Positions 6,503 through 15,758 of a DNA stretch of 64,000 nucleotides are shown one piece after another. The notes beneath the pieces are model-generated. The model was not told the DNA's origin. It searched no databases and saw only the letters and a program-made list of their open reading frames with translations. Made by a program: the position numbers and the translations under genes. The stretch's first letter is position 1. Every line of letters begins with the position of its first letter. The stretch comes from Ramlibacter tataouinensis. Lineage in GTDB: Bacteria > Pseudomonadota > Gammaproteobacteria > Burkholderiales > Burkholderiaceae_C. The stretch is taken from contig NZ_CP010951.1 in NCBI RefSeq assembly GCF_001580455.1, positions 4,489,001 through 4,553,000 of the forward strand. The letters are read 5' to 3'.

Positions 6503-8665
6503 ATGAGCCAGCCTGACCCCAATTTCGCTCCTCCCGACCTTGCCGCTTGGGCGCTCGCCGCGGCCAAGTCCGCGCCCGGCGGGGATGTCAACGCCCTGAA
6601 CTGGGTGACGCCGGACGGCATCACCGTCAAGCCCCTGTACACCGCCCGTGACGTGCGCGAACTGCCGCACGCCAACACCTTGCCCGGCTTCGAGCCCTAC
6701 ATCCGCGGCCCGCAGGCCACCATGTACGCCGCCCGGCCCTGGACCATCCGCCAGTACGCGGGCTTTTCCACTGCCGAAGAATCGAATGCCTTCTACCGCA
6801 AGGGCCTGGCGGCGGGCGGGCAGGGCGTGTCGGTGGCGTTTGACCTGGCCACCCACCGCGGCTACGACAGCGACCACCCGCGCGTGACCGGCGACGTGGG
6901 CAAGGCCGGCGTGGCCATCGATTCGGTGGAAGACATGAAGATCCTGTTCGACGGCATCCCGCTGGACAAGGTCTCGGTCTCCATGACCATGAACGGCGCC
7001 GTGCTGCCGGTGCTGGCCGGCTACGTGGTGGCCGCGGAGGAGCAGGGCGTTGCGCAGGACAAGCTGTCCGGGACCATCCAGAACGACATCCTCAAGGAGT
7101 TCATGGTCCGCAACACCTACATCTATCCGCCCGAACCCTCGATGCGGATCGTGGGGGACATCATCGAGTACACGGCGAGGAACATGCCGAAGTTCAACTC
7201 GATCTCGATTTCCGGCTATCACATGCAGGAGGCGGGCGCGAACCAGGCGCTGGAACTGGCCTTCACCCTGGCCGACGGCAAGGAGTATGTGAAGACCGCG
7301 CTGGCCAAGGGCCTGGACGTGGACGAGTTCGCCGGCCGCCTGTCCTTCTTCTGGGCGATCGGGATGAACTTCTATCTCGAGATCGCCAAGATGCGCGCGG
7401 CGCGTCTGCTGTGGTGCCGCATCATGAAGGGCTTCAACGCGAAGAACCCCAAGAGCCTGATGCTGCGCACGCACTGCCAGACCTCGGGCTGGTCGCTCAC
7501 CGAGCAGGACCCCTACAACAACGTCGTGCGCACCACCATCGAGGCGATGGCGGCGGTGTTCGGCGGCACGCAGTCCTTGCACACCAACAGCTTCGACGAA
7601 GCGATCGCCCTGCCCACCGAATTCTCGGCCCGCATCGCGCGCAACACGCAGCTGATCATCCAGGAAGAGACGCACATCACCAACGTGATCGACCCCTGGG
7701 CCGGCAGCTACATGATGGAAAAGCTGACCCAGGACATGGCCGATGCCGCGTGGAAGATCATCGAGGAAGTCGAAGCCCTGGGCGGCATGACCAAGGCCGT
7801 CGATTCCGGCTGGGCCAAGCTGAAGATCGAGGCGGCGGCTGCCGAGAAGCAGGCCCGCATCGATTCCGGCAAGGACGTGATCGTCGGCGTCAACAAGTAC
7901 AAGCTGGCCAAGGAAGACCCGATCGAGATCCTGGAAGTGGACAACCACAAGGTGCGCGAGCAGCAGATCGCGCGCCTGCAGAAGATCAAGTCCACGCGCG
8001 ACGGCCAGAAGGTGCACGCCGCGCTGGAGGCGATCACTGCCGCTGCGCGCTCCGGCAGCGGCAACCTGCTGGACCTGAGCATCCAGGCGATCCGCCTGCG
8101 CGCCACGGTGGGCGAAGTGTCCGACGCGCTGGAGAAGGTTTTCGGGCGCCATCGCGCCGATACGCAAAAGGTGACCGGTGTGTACGCAGCTGCCTATGAC
8201 TCGGCCGAAGGCTGGGAAAAACTAAAAATGGAAATCGCGAACTTCGCGCAAGAGCAGGGCCGCCGCCCGCGCGTGATGGTCGCCAAGCTGGGCCAGGATG
8301 GCCACGACCGCGGCGCCAAGGTCGTCGCCACCGCCTTCGCCGACCTGGGCTTCGACGTCGACATGGGGCCGCTGTTCCAGACGCCGGAAGAATGCGCCCG
8401 CCAGGCCATCGAGAACGACGTGCACGCCGTGGGCATCTCCACGCTGGCGGCCGGCCACAAGACGCTGGTGCCCGCCATCATCGAGGCGCTGAAGAAGCAG
8501 GGCGCCGACGACATCGTGGTGTTCGTGGGCGGCGTGATCCCGCAGCAGGACTACGATTACCTCTACCAGGCCGGCGTCAAGGGCATCTACGGCCCCGGCA
8601 CGCCGATCCCCGCCAGCGCCAAGGACGTGCTGGAGCAGATCAAGAAGGCCGTCGCCCAATCGTGA
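6503..8665 (+). CDS. scpA: Methylmalonyl-CoA mutase, single-chain, adenosylcobalamin-dependent
   Basis: It converts (R)-methylmalonyl-CoA to succinyl-CoA. The 720-residue chain has the catalytic TIM barrel (about 30-560, with AFDLATHRGYDSDHPRV and VSVSMTMNGAVLPVLAGY) and the C-terminal cobalamin-binding domain with DGHDRG at 599-604; His601 is the lower axial cobalt ligand. The full barrel plus B12 domain in one chain is the homodimeric E. coli Sbm/human MUT type. An earlier in-frame ATG at 6452 lies in the predicted -10 element, so 6503 is preferred. It is the first gene of the operon and overlaps the GTG of meaB by 4 bases. Confidence 0.95.
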   Translation: MSQPDPNFAPPDLAAWALAAAKSAPGGDVNALNWVTPDGITVKPLYTARDVRELPHANTLPGFEPYIRGPQATMYAARPWTIRQYAGFSTAEESNAFYRKGLAAGGQGVSVAFDLATHRGYDSDHPRVTGDVGKAGVAIDSVEDMKILFDGIPLDKVSVSMTMNGAVLPVLAGYVVAAEEQGVAQDKLSGTIQNDILKEFMVRNTYIYPPEPSMRIVGDIIEYTARNMPKFNSISISGYHMQEAGANQALELAFTLADGKEYVKTALAKGLDVDEFAGRLSFFWAIGMNFYLEIAKMRAARLLWCRIMKGFNAKNPKSLMLRTHCQTSGWSLTEQDPYNNVVRTTIEAMAAVFGGTQSLHTNSFDEAIALPTEFSARIARNTQLIIQEETHITNVIDPWAGSYMMEKLTQDMADAAWKIIEEVEALGGMTKAVDSGWAKLKIEAAAAEKQARIDSGKDVIVGVNKYKLAKEDPIEILEVDNHKVREQQIARLQKIKSTRDGQKVHAALEAITAAARSGSGNLLDLSIQAIRLRATVGEVSDALEKVFGRHRADTQKVTGVYAAAYDSAEGWEKLKMEIANFAQEQGRRPRVMVAKLGQDGHDRGAKVVATAFADLGFDVDMGPLFQTPEECARQAIENDVHAVGISTLAAGHKTLVPAIIEALKKQGADDIVVFVGGVIPQQDYDYLYQAGVKGIYGPGTPIPASAKDVLEQIKKAVAQS

Positions 8666-9639
8666 GCCTCGCCGGCGTCATCGTCGGACAGCCCGGCGCG
8701 GCCCAGCGCCGAGCCATCGCCAAGGCGATCACGCTGCTGGAGTCCACGCGCGCCGACCACCGCACGCAGGCCGATGCGCTGCTGACCGAGCTGCTGCCGC
8801 ACAGCGGCCGATCGTTCCGGCTGGGCATCAGCGGTGTGCCGGGCGTGGGCAAGAGCACCTTCATCGAATCGCTGGGCCTGGGCCTGATCGAGAAGGGCCA
8901 TCGCGTCGCCGTGCTCGCGGTCGATCCTTCGTCCAGCCTGTCCGGCGGCTCCATCCTCGGCGACAAGACGCGCATGGAGCGCCTGTCGGTCGAGGAGAAC
9001 GCCTACATCCGGCCCAGCCCCTCCGGCGGGACGCTGGGCGGCGTGGCCGAGAAGACGCGCGAGGCGATGCTGGTGTGCGAAGCCGCGGGCTACGACATCG
9101 TCATCGTGGAAACCGTAGGCGTGGGCCAGAGCGAGACCGCGGTGGCCGGCATGACCGACATGTTCGTGCTGATGCAGTTGCCCAATGCGGGCGACGACCT
9201 GCAGGCGATCAAGAAGGGCGTGATGGAACTGGCCGACCTAGTCGTCATCAACAAGGCCGACCTGGATCCCGACGCCGCTACCCGCGCGCAGGCGCAGATC
9301 ACCAGCGCGCTGCGCATCTTTACGCAGCACGGGCGCGTGCGCGACTGGAAGCCGCAGGTGCTGCAGCTCAGCGCGCTCACCGCCAAGGGGCTGGACAGCT
9401 TCTGGCAGGCCGTCAGCGCCTACCGTGAAGCACGCGCCGCCAGCGGCGCCCTGGCCGAGCGCCGCCGCCACCAGGCAATCGCCTGGATGTGGGAGCGCAT
9501 CGAGGCCGGATTGAAGAACGATTTTCGCGAGCACCCCGCGGTGCGCGAGCTGCTGCCCCGACTGGCGCAGGAAGTCGATGACGGGCGCCTGCCCGCCTCG
9601 ACCGCCGCCCGGCAGCTGCTGGACGCGCGCCGCAACTGA
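8662..9639 (+). CDS. meaB: MeaB/ArgK-type GTPase, chaperone of methylmalonyl-CoA mutase
   Basis: A 325-residue G3E-family GTPase that guards the mutase: it gates loading of intact adenosylcobalamin and removal of damaged cofactor. The P-loop is GVPGVGKST (58-66); the Walker B-like ETVGVGQSE and the guanine motif NKAD follow, and the switch region VDPSSSLSGGSILGDKTRM is typical of the MeaB group. The start is the GTG at 8662 that overlaps the mutase TGA (GTGA), consistent with translational coupling and matching the expected N-terminus. Co-location with the mutase makes the role certain in broad terms. Confidence 0.94.
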   Translation: MSLAGVIVGQPGAAQRRAIAKAITLLESTRADHRTQADALLTELLPHSGRSFRLGISGVPGVGKSTFIESLGLGLIEKGHRVAVLAVDPSSSLSGGSILGDKTRMERLSVEENAYIRPSPSGGTLGGVAEKTREAMLVCEAAGYDIVIVETVGVGQSETAVAGMTDMFVLMQLPNAGDDLQAIKKGVMELADLVVINKADLDPDAATRAQAQITSALRIFTQHGRVRDWKPQVLQLSALTAKGLDSFWQAVSAYREARAASGALAERRRHQAIAWMWERIEAGLKNDFREHPAVRELLPRLAQEVDDGRLPASTAARQLLDARRN

Positions 9640-9664
9640 AAGACCGGATCACCGGAGAACAAGC

Positions 9665-11193
<1,529 letters not shown>

Positions 11194-11197
<4 letters not shown>

Positions 11198-12009
11198 TCC
11201 TGTCCCGGCAGGCACCCGCTTCAGGGCCCGGCGCGGTTCGTCCGCTGCTGTGCCTGCTGCTGGGCGCGCTGCTGGTGCTGGATGCGCTGTTCCTCCTGGC
11301 CGAGCGTGTCTTCAGCCTGGGCGTGACCCTGCCGCTGGCCCTGGGCCTGGCCTTGTTGCTGCTCGGGATGCGCTGGACCTGGGTGCAAGCCTGGCTCGAA
11401 GACGCCCCGCACCGGCGGGCGCTGTGGAAAGGGCTCTGGCTTGCGTTCGCACTGTGGCTCATCAGCGTCCTGGCGTTCTGGTCGGTGCTGGCGAGCGCCG
11501 GACAGGCACCGGCGAATGCGTCACCGGCGCCTGCTGCCATCCTGGTGCTGGGGTCCGGCACTCCCGGGGCCAAGGTCTCGCCGACGCTGGCGGCCAGGCT
11601 CGATGCCGGGCTGGTCCAGGCGCGGCTGTATCCCGGCGCTGTCGTGGTGGTCAGCGGCGGCGTCGACCTCTACGAAAGCGTGAGCGAAGGCCAGGTCATG
11701 GGCGACTACCTGCGCGCCGCCGGGCTCGATGCCGGCCGCATCGTGCAGGAGGAGCGCAGTTCCAGCACGCACGAGAACCTGGTGCTGAGCAAGCCGCTGC
11801 TGCAGCGTCACGGCATCCAGGCCGCGCAGCCGATCCAGCTTGTCACCAGCGACTTCCACACCCTGCGTGCGGGCTGGATTGCCGAACGCGCCGGCTACGC
11901 CCGCATCACCACCATCGGCGCACCGACGCCGCTCTACATCCGCTACAACGCCTGGCTGCGCGAGTATTTCGCCGTTGCCAGCGGCTGGTTGTTGCGGGAA
12001 TTCGGATGA
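11194..12009 (+). CDS. YdcF/DUF218-family membrane protein
   Basis: A 271-residue protein with three hydrophobic spans in the first ~105 residues, followed by a DUF218/YdcF domain: AAILVLGSGTPGAKVSPTLA, VVVSGGVDLYESVSEGQVM, SSSTHENLVLSKPLL and VTSDFHTLRAGWIAER are the family signature strings. Members include ElyC/SanA-type envelope proteins; their chemistry is poorly known. The start is taken as the GTG at 11194, which overlaps the pccB stop by 4 bases; another in-frame GTG (11167) lies inside pccB. Its presence between pccB and pccA is unusual and no metabolic link is known to me. Confidence 0.8.
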
Positions 12010-12057
12010 GCCGACCGACAGGCTCAGAACCGACGAGAAGAAATCCAGAGGCACATC

Positions 12058-14106
12058 ATGTTTGACAAAATCCTCATCGCAAACCGCGGCGAAATCGCCT
12101 GCCGCGTCATCAAGACCGCCCGCAAGATGGGCATCAAGACGGTGGCCGTCTACTCCGACGCCGACCGCGACGCGCGCCATGTGACGCTGGCCGACGAGTC
12201 GGTGTTCATCGGCGCCGCGCCCAGCCGGGAGTCCTACCTGCTGGCCGACAAGATCATCGCCGCCTGCAAGCAGACCGGCGCCCAGGCCGTCCACCCGGGC
12301 TACGGCTTCCTGTCGGAGAACGAGGCGTTCTCCAAGCGCATCGAGGAAGAGGGCATCACCTTCATCGGGCCCAAGCACTACTCGATCGCGGCCATGGGCG
12401 ACAAGATCGCGTCCAAGAAGCTGGCCAAGGAAGCCAAGGTCAACACGATCCCCGGCTACAACGACGCCATCGAATCCGCCGAGCAGGCGGTGTCCATCGC
12501 CAAGGACATCGGCTACCCGGTGATGATCAAGGCTTCGGCCGGCGGCGGCGGCAAGGGCCTGCGCGTGGCCTTCAACGACAAGGAGGCCTTCGACGGCTTC
12601 ACTTCCTGCCGCAACGAGGCCCGCAACAGCTTCGGCGACGACCGGGTCTTCATCGAGAAATTCGTCGAGGAACCGCGCCACATCGAGATCCAGGTGCTGG
12701 GCGACTCGCACGGCAACGTGATCTACCTGAACGAGCGCGAATGCTCGATCCAGCGCCGCCACCAGAAGGTGATCGAGGAGGCGCCGTCGCCCTTCATCAG
12801 CGATGAAACCCGCAAGGCCATGGGCGAGCAGGCCGTGGCGCTGGCCAAGGCCGTGAAGTACCAGAGCGCCGGCACGGTGGAGTTCGTGGTCGGTAAGGAC
12901 CAGAGCTTCTACTTCCTGGAGATGAACACCCGCCTGCAGGTGGAGCACCCGGTCACCGAGTGCATCACCGGCCTGGACCTGGTGGAGCTGATGATCCGCG
13001 TGGCTGCCGGCGAGAGGCTGCCGCTCGCGCAAGCCGACGTCAAGCGTGACGGCTGGGCCATCGAGTGCCGCATCAACGCAGAGGACCCGTTCCGCAACTT
13101 CCTGCCTTCGACCGGCCGGCTGGTGCGCTTCCAGGCGCCCAAGGAAAGCATGTGGGCGGCCGACACGCAGCAGCTGAACGGCGTGCGCGTGGACACCGGC
13201 GTGGCCGAAGGCGGCGAGATTCCGATGTACTACGACTCGATGATCGCCAAGCTCATCGTGCACGGCAAGGACCGCAACGACGCCATCGCCAAGATGCGCG
13301 AAGCGCTGAACGCCTTCGTGATCCGCGGCATCTCCAGCAACATTCCCTTCCAGGCGGCGCTGCTGGCGCACCCCCGGTTCGTCGCCGGCGACTTCAACAC
13401 CGGCTTCATCGCCGAGCAGTACGCGGGCGGCTTCAAGGCCGAGCAGGTGCAGCACGACGACCCCGACTTCCTGGTGGCGCTGGCGGCCTTCACGCACCGG
13501 CGCATGCTGCAGCGCGCCAGCGGCATCAGCGGCCAGCTGCGTGGCCACGAATACAAGGTCGGCGAGGAGTTCGTGGTGGTCAAGCTCGACGCCGCGGGCC
13601 AGCACCAGCGCCAGCCGGTTCGGGTGACCGACTACGAGGCCCAGTCCGGGTCCACCGTGGTGGAGGCCAACGGCCGCCGGTTCTCGATCAACAGCAACTG
13701 GCACCTGGGCGGCGCGCGCATCCGTGGCACGGTGGACGGCAAGTCCTTCACCGCGCAGGTGGAGCGCGGCGTGGCGAAGAACCCGCTGGCGACGCGCATC
13801 ACGCACAACGGCACGCGGCTCGATGCCATGGTGCTGACGCCACGGGCGGCGAGGATGCACGCCCTGATGCCGTTCAAGGCGCCGCCGGACATGAGCCGCT
13901 TCGTGCTGTCGCCCATGCCCGGCCTGCTGGTCGACGTCGCGGTGCAGCCGGGCCAAAAGGTCCAGGCCGGCGAACGCGTCGCCGTGATCGAGGCGATGAA
14001 GATGGAGAACGTGCTGTTCGCCGCCGCCGACGGCGTGGTGGCCAAGGTGCTGGCGAACAAGGGCGAGAGCCTGGCGGTGGATCAGGCGATCGTCGAGTTC
14101 GAATGA
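12058..14106 (+). CDS. pccA: Propionyl-CoA carboxylase, biotin carboxylase/carrier (alpha) subunit
   Basis: It carboxylates biotin with ATP and bicarbonate and carries it to PccB. The 682-residue chain has the biotin carboxylase domain (1-~450: FDKILIANRGEIACRVI, ATP-grasp loop KASAGGGGKGLRV, EMNTRLQVEHPVTE), a linking BT-like region, and a C-terminal biotinyl domain with the biotin site EAMKMEN (Lys648). AGAGG upstream serves the ATG at 12058. It is separated from pccB by the ydcF-like gene but stays in the same operon. Its stop overlaps the start of the next gene as ATGA. Confidence 0.94.
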   Translation: MFDKILIANRGEIACRVIKTARKMGIKTVAVYSDADRDARHVTLADESVFIGAAPSRESYLLADKIIAACKQTGAQAVHPGYGFLSENEAFSKRIEEEGITFIGPKHYSIAAMGDKIASKKLAKEAKVNTIPGYNDAIESAEQAVSIAKDIGYPVMIKASAGGGGKGLRVAFNDKEAFDGFTSCRNEARNSFGDDRVFIEKFVEEPRHIEIQVLGDSHGNVIYLNERECSIQRRHQKVIEEAPSPFISDETRKAMGEQAVALAKAVKYQSAGTVEFVVGKDQSFYFLEMNTRLQVEHPVTECITGLDLVELMIRVAAGERLPLAQADVKRDGWAIECRINAEDPFRNFLPSTGRLVRFQAPKESMWAADTQQLNGVRVDTGVAEGGEIPMYYDSMIAKLIVHGKDRNDAIAKMREALNAFVIRGISSNIPFQAALLAHPRFVAGDFNTGFIAEQYAGGFKAEQVQHDDPDFLVALAAFTHRRMLQRASGISGQLRGHEYKVGEEFVVVKLDAAGQHQRQPVRVTDYEAQSGSTVVEANGRRFSINSNWHLGGARIRGTVDGKSFTAQVERGVAKNPLATRITHNGTRLDAMVLTPRAARMHALMPFKAPPDMSRFVLSPMPGLLVDVAVQPGQKVQAGERVAVIEAMKMENVLFAAADGVVAKVLANKGESLAVDQAIVEFE

Positions 14107-15158
14107 GTTCGGTTGACCGCCGGCAGTTTCTCGGTCTCGCTGCTGCCGCCCTCGCCGGTTGCGCTGCGCCCGGCGCAGGGCAGGGCGAGCGCGAGCTGGT
14201 GCGCATCGGCATCGGCTCGTGCACGAACCAGGCGCAGCCCCAACCGCTGTGGAACACGGTCCTGGCGGACCGTCCCGGCCTGTTCATCTTTGGCGGCGAC
14301 AACGTCTATGCCCCGCAGCCCTTCACGATCGCCAAGCTGAAGCAGGCGTATGCGGTCGAGGCGGCGGTGCCGGAGTTTGCGCGCCTGCGCCACGCCATGC
14401 CGCACATGGCGATCTGGGACGATCACGATTACGGCAAGAACGACGGCGGCGCCGAGTTCGAGCACAAGCAGGCGTCCAAGGAGGCCTTCCTGGAGTTTTG
14501 GGGCGCGCCCGCGGACGACACGCGCCGCACGCGCGAGGGCATCTACGACGCCAGGCTGTTCGGCCCCCCGGGCCGGCGGGTGCAGGTGATCGCGCTGGAC
14601 ACGCGCTGGTTCCGTTCGCCCTGGAAGATCACGGATGTGCGGGACCAGCCGGGGCGTGAGCGCTACCAGCCGGACAGCGACCCCGCCAAGACCATGCTCG
14701 GCGCGGCGCAATGGCGCTGGCTGGAGGAACAGCTGCGGCAGCCGGCCGATCTCAGGCTGCTCGTCTCCGGCGTGCAGGTGGTGACCGAAGGCCACGGCTG
14801 GGAACGCTGGGGCAACTTTCCGCTGGAACGCCAGCGCCTGTTCGACACCATCGCGCGCACGCGCGCCGAAGGTGTGGTGCTGCTCTCCGGCGACCGCCAC
14901 ATCGGCGCCATCTATCGGGAAGCGCAGGGCGCGCCCTATCCGATGTACGAACTGACCTCCAGCGGCGTCACGCATACCTGGCTGGACAACAAGGAAGCCG
15001 GGCCGAACCGGGTCGGCGATCCCTTCACGGAACTGCACTACGGCTTGGTCGAGATCGACTGGCCGGGGCGCCGGGTGTCGCTCCAGTTGAAGGACATCCG
15101 CGGGGAAGCCCGACGCACGCAGTCCATTGCATTCGACGAATTGAAAGCACGCACATGA
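14103..15158 (+). CDS. PhoD-like metallophosphatase lipoprotein with Tat-type signal
   Basis: A 351-residue member of the alkaline phosphatase D-like family (purple-acid-phosphatase-type Fe/Ca or Zn phosphoesterases). The start MSSVDRRQFLGLAAAALAGC has a twin-arginine motif (DRRQFLG) and a lipobox (LAGC, Cys20), so it is probably exported folded and lipid-anchored. The metallophosphoesterase residues GGDNVY, WDDHDYGKND and SGDRHIG are present. The substrate is unknown; alternatives include a PhoD-like phosphodiesterase acting on wall or membrane polymers. It overlaps pccA by 4 bases and the next gene by 4 bases, placing it inside the propionyl-CoA operon without an obvious reason. Confidence 0.85.
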   Translation: MSSVDRRQFLGLAAAALAGCAAPGAGQGERELVRIGIGSCTNQAQPQPLWNTVLADRPGLFIFGGDNVYAPQPFTIAKLKQAYAVEAAVPEFARLRHAMPHMAIWDDHDYGKNDGGAEFEHKQASKEAFLEFWGAPADDTRRTREGIYDARLFGPPGRRVQVIALDTRWFRSPWKITDVRDQPGRERYQPDSDPAKTMLGAAQWRWLEEQLRQPADLRLLVSGVQVVTEGHGWERWGNFPLERQRLFDTIARTRAEGVVLLSGDRHIGAIYREAQGAPYPMYELTSSGVTHTWLDNKEAGPNRVGDPFTELHYGLVEIDWPGRRVSLQLKDIRGEARRTQSIAFDELKART

Positions 15159-15637
15159 CACGTCCCTTCAAGGTGCTGGGCATCCAGCAAATCGCCATCG
15201 GCGGCCCCGACAAGCAGAGGCTGCAGAAACTTTGGGTCGAGATGTTCGGCCTGGAAGTCACCGGCACGTTCAGGAGCGAAAGCGAGAACGTCGACGAGGA
15301 CATCTGCGCGATCGGCAGCGGCCCCTTCAAGGTGGAGGTCGACCTGATGCAGCCGCTCGACCCGGACAAGAAGCCGGCGGTGCACCAGACGCCGCTGAAC
15401 CACGTGGGCCTGTGGATCGACGACCTGCCCAAGGCGGTGGAATGGCTGTCCGCGCAGGGCGTGCGCTTCGCCCCGGGCGGCATCCGGCGCGGGGCCGCGG
15501 GCTTCGACATCTGCTTCCTGCACCCCAAGGGCAACGAGCAGAGCCCGATCGGCGGCGAAGGGGTGCTGATCGAACTGGTGCAGGCGCCAACTGAAGTCGT
15601 CGAAGCTTTCGCCAAACTGACAGCCGCCGGCGGGTGA
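15155..15637 (+). CDS. VOC-family protein, candidate methylmalonyl-CoA epimerase
   Basis: A 160-residue vicinal-oxygen-chelate protein. Two beta-alpha-beta-beta-beta units are seen; the tail FLHPKGNEQSPIGGEGVLIELVQ resembles methylmalonyl-CoA epimerase (FLHPK...GVLIELV), and DLMQPLDPD resembles the first-half strand. Expected metal ligands align as Q12 (normally His), D63 (normally Gln or Glu), H83 and E140. The pathway needs an epimerase between PCC (S-product) and the mutase (R-substrate), and this is the only candidate in the operon. The His-to-Gln change means a different metal site or a different reaction (glyoxalase-like) cannot be excluded. Translation is coupled to the upstream gene by ATGA. 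Confidence 0.6.
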   Translation: MTRPFKVLGIQQIAIGGPDKQRLQKLWVEMFGLEVTGTFRSESENVDEDICAIGSGPFKVEVDLMQPLDPDKKPAVHQTPLNHVGLWIDDLPKAVEWLSAQGVRFAPGGIRRGAAGFDICFLHPKGNEQSPIGGEGVLIELVQAPTEVVEAFAKLTAAGG

Positions 15638-15645
15638 GGCTCCAC

Positions 15646-15667
15646 CTGAGCCGATTTTTCGGCTCAG
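15646..15667. repeat. Perfect inverted repeat between the propionyl-CoA operon and the oxidoreductase operon
   Basis: CTGAGCCGA - TTTT - TCGGCTCAG, 9-bp arms with a 4-base loop, starting 8 bases after the VOC gene stop. No T-run follows on either side, so it may be a weak or Rho-assisted terminator or a protein site. No clear promoter is visible for the next operon in the remaining 90 bases. Confidence 0.6.
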
Positions 15668-15758
15668 TCACGGGGAAACCCGAGGAAGCGCGTTCGCTGC
15701 CGCAGGCGTAGACTGGTCCGGGGTCACAAGCCCCTCGCTTTCGCGACAGGAGACCAGC

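Noticed and set aside
15155..15637. Naming this gene outright as methylmalonyl-CoA epimerase (mce)
   Set aside because: The first metal ligand is Gln rather than His, so the symbol was withheld.
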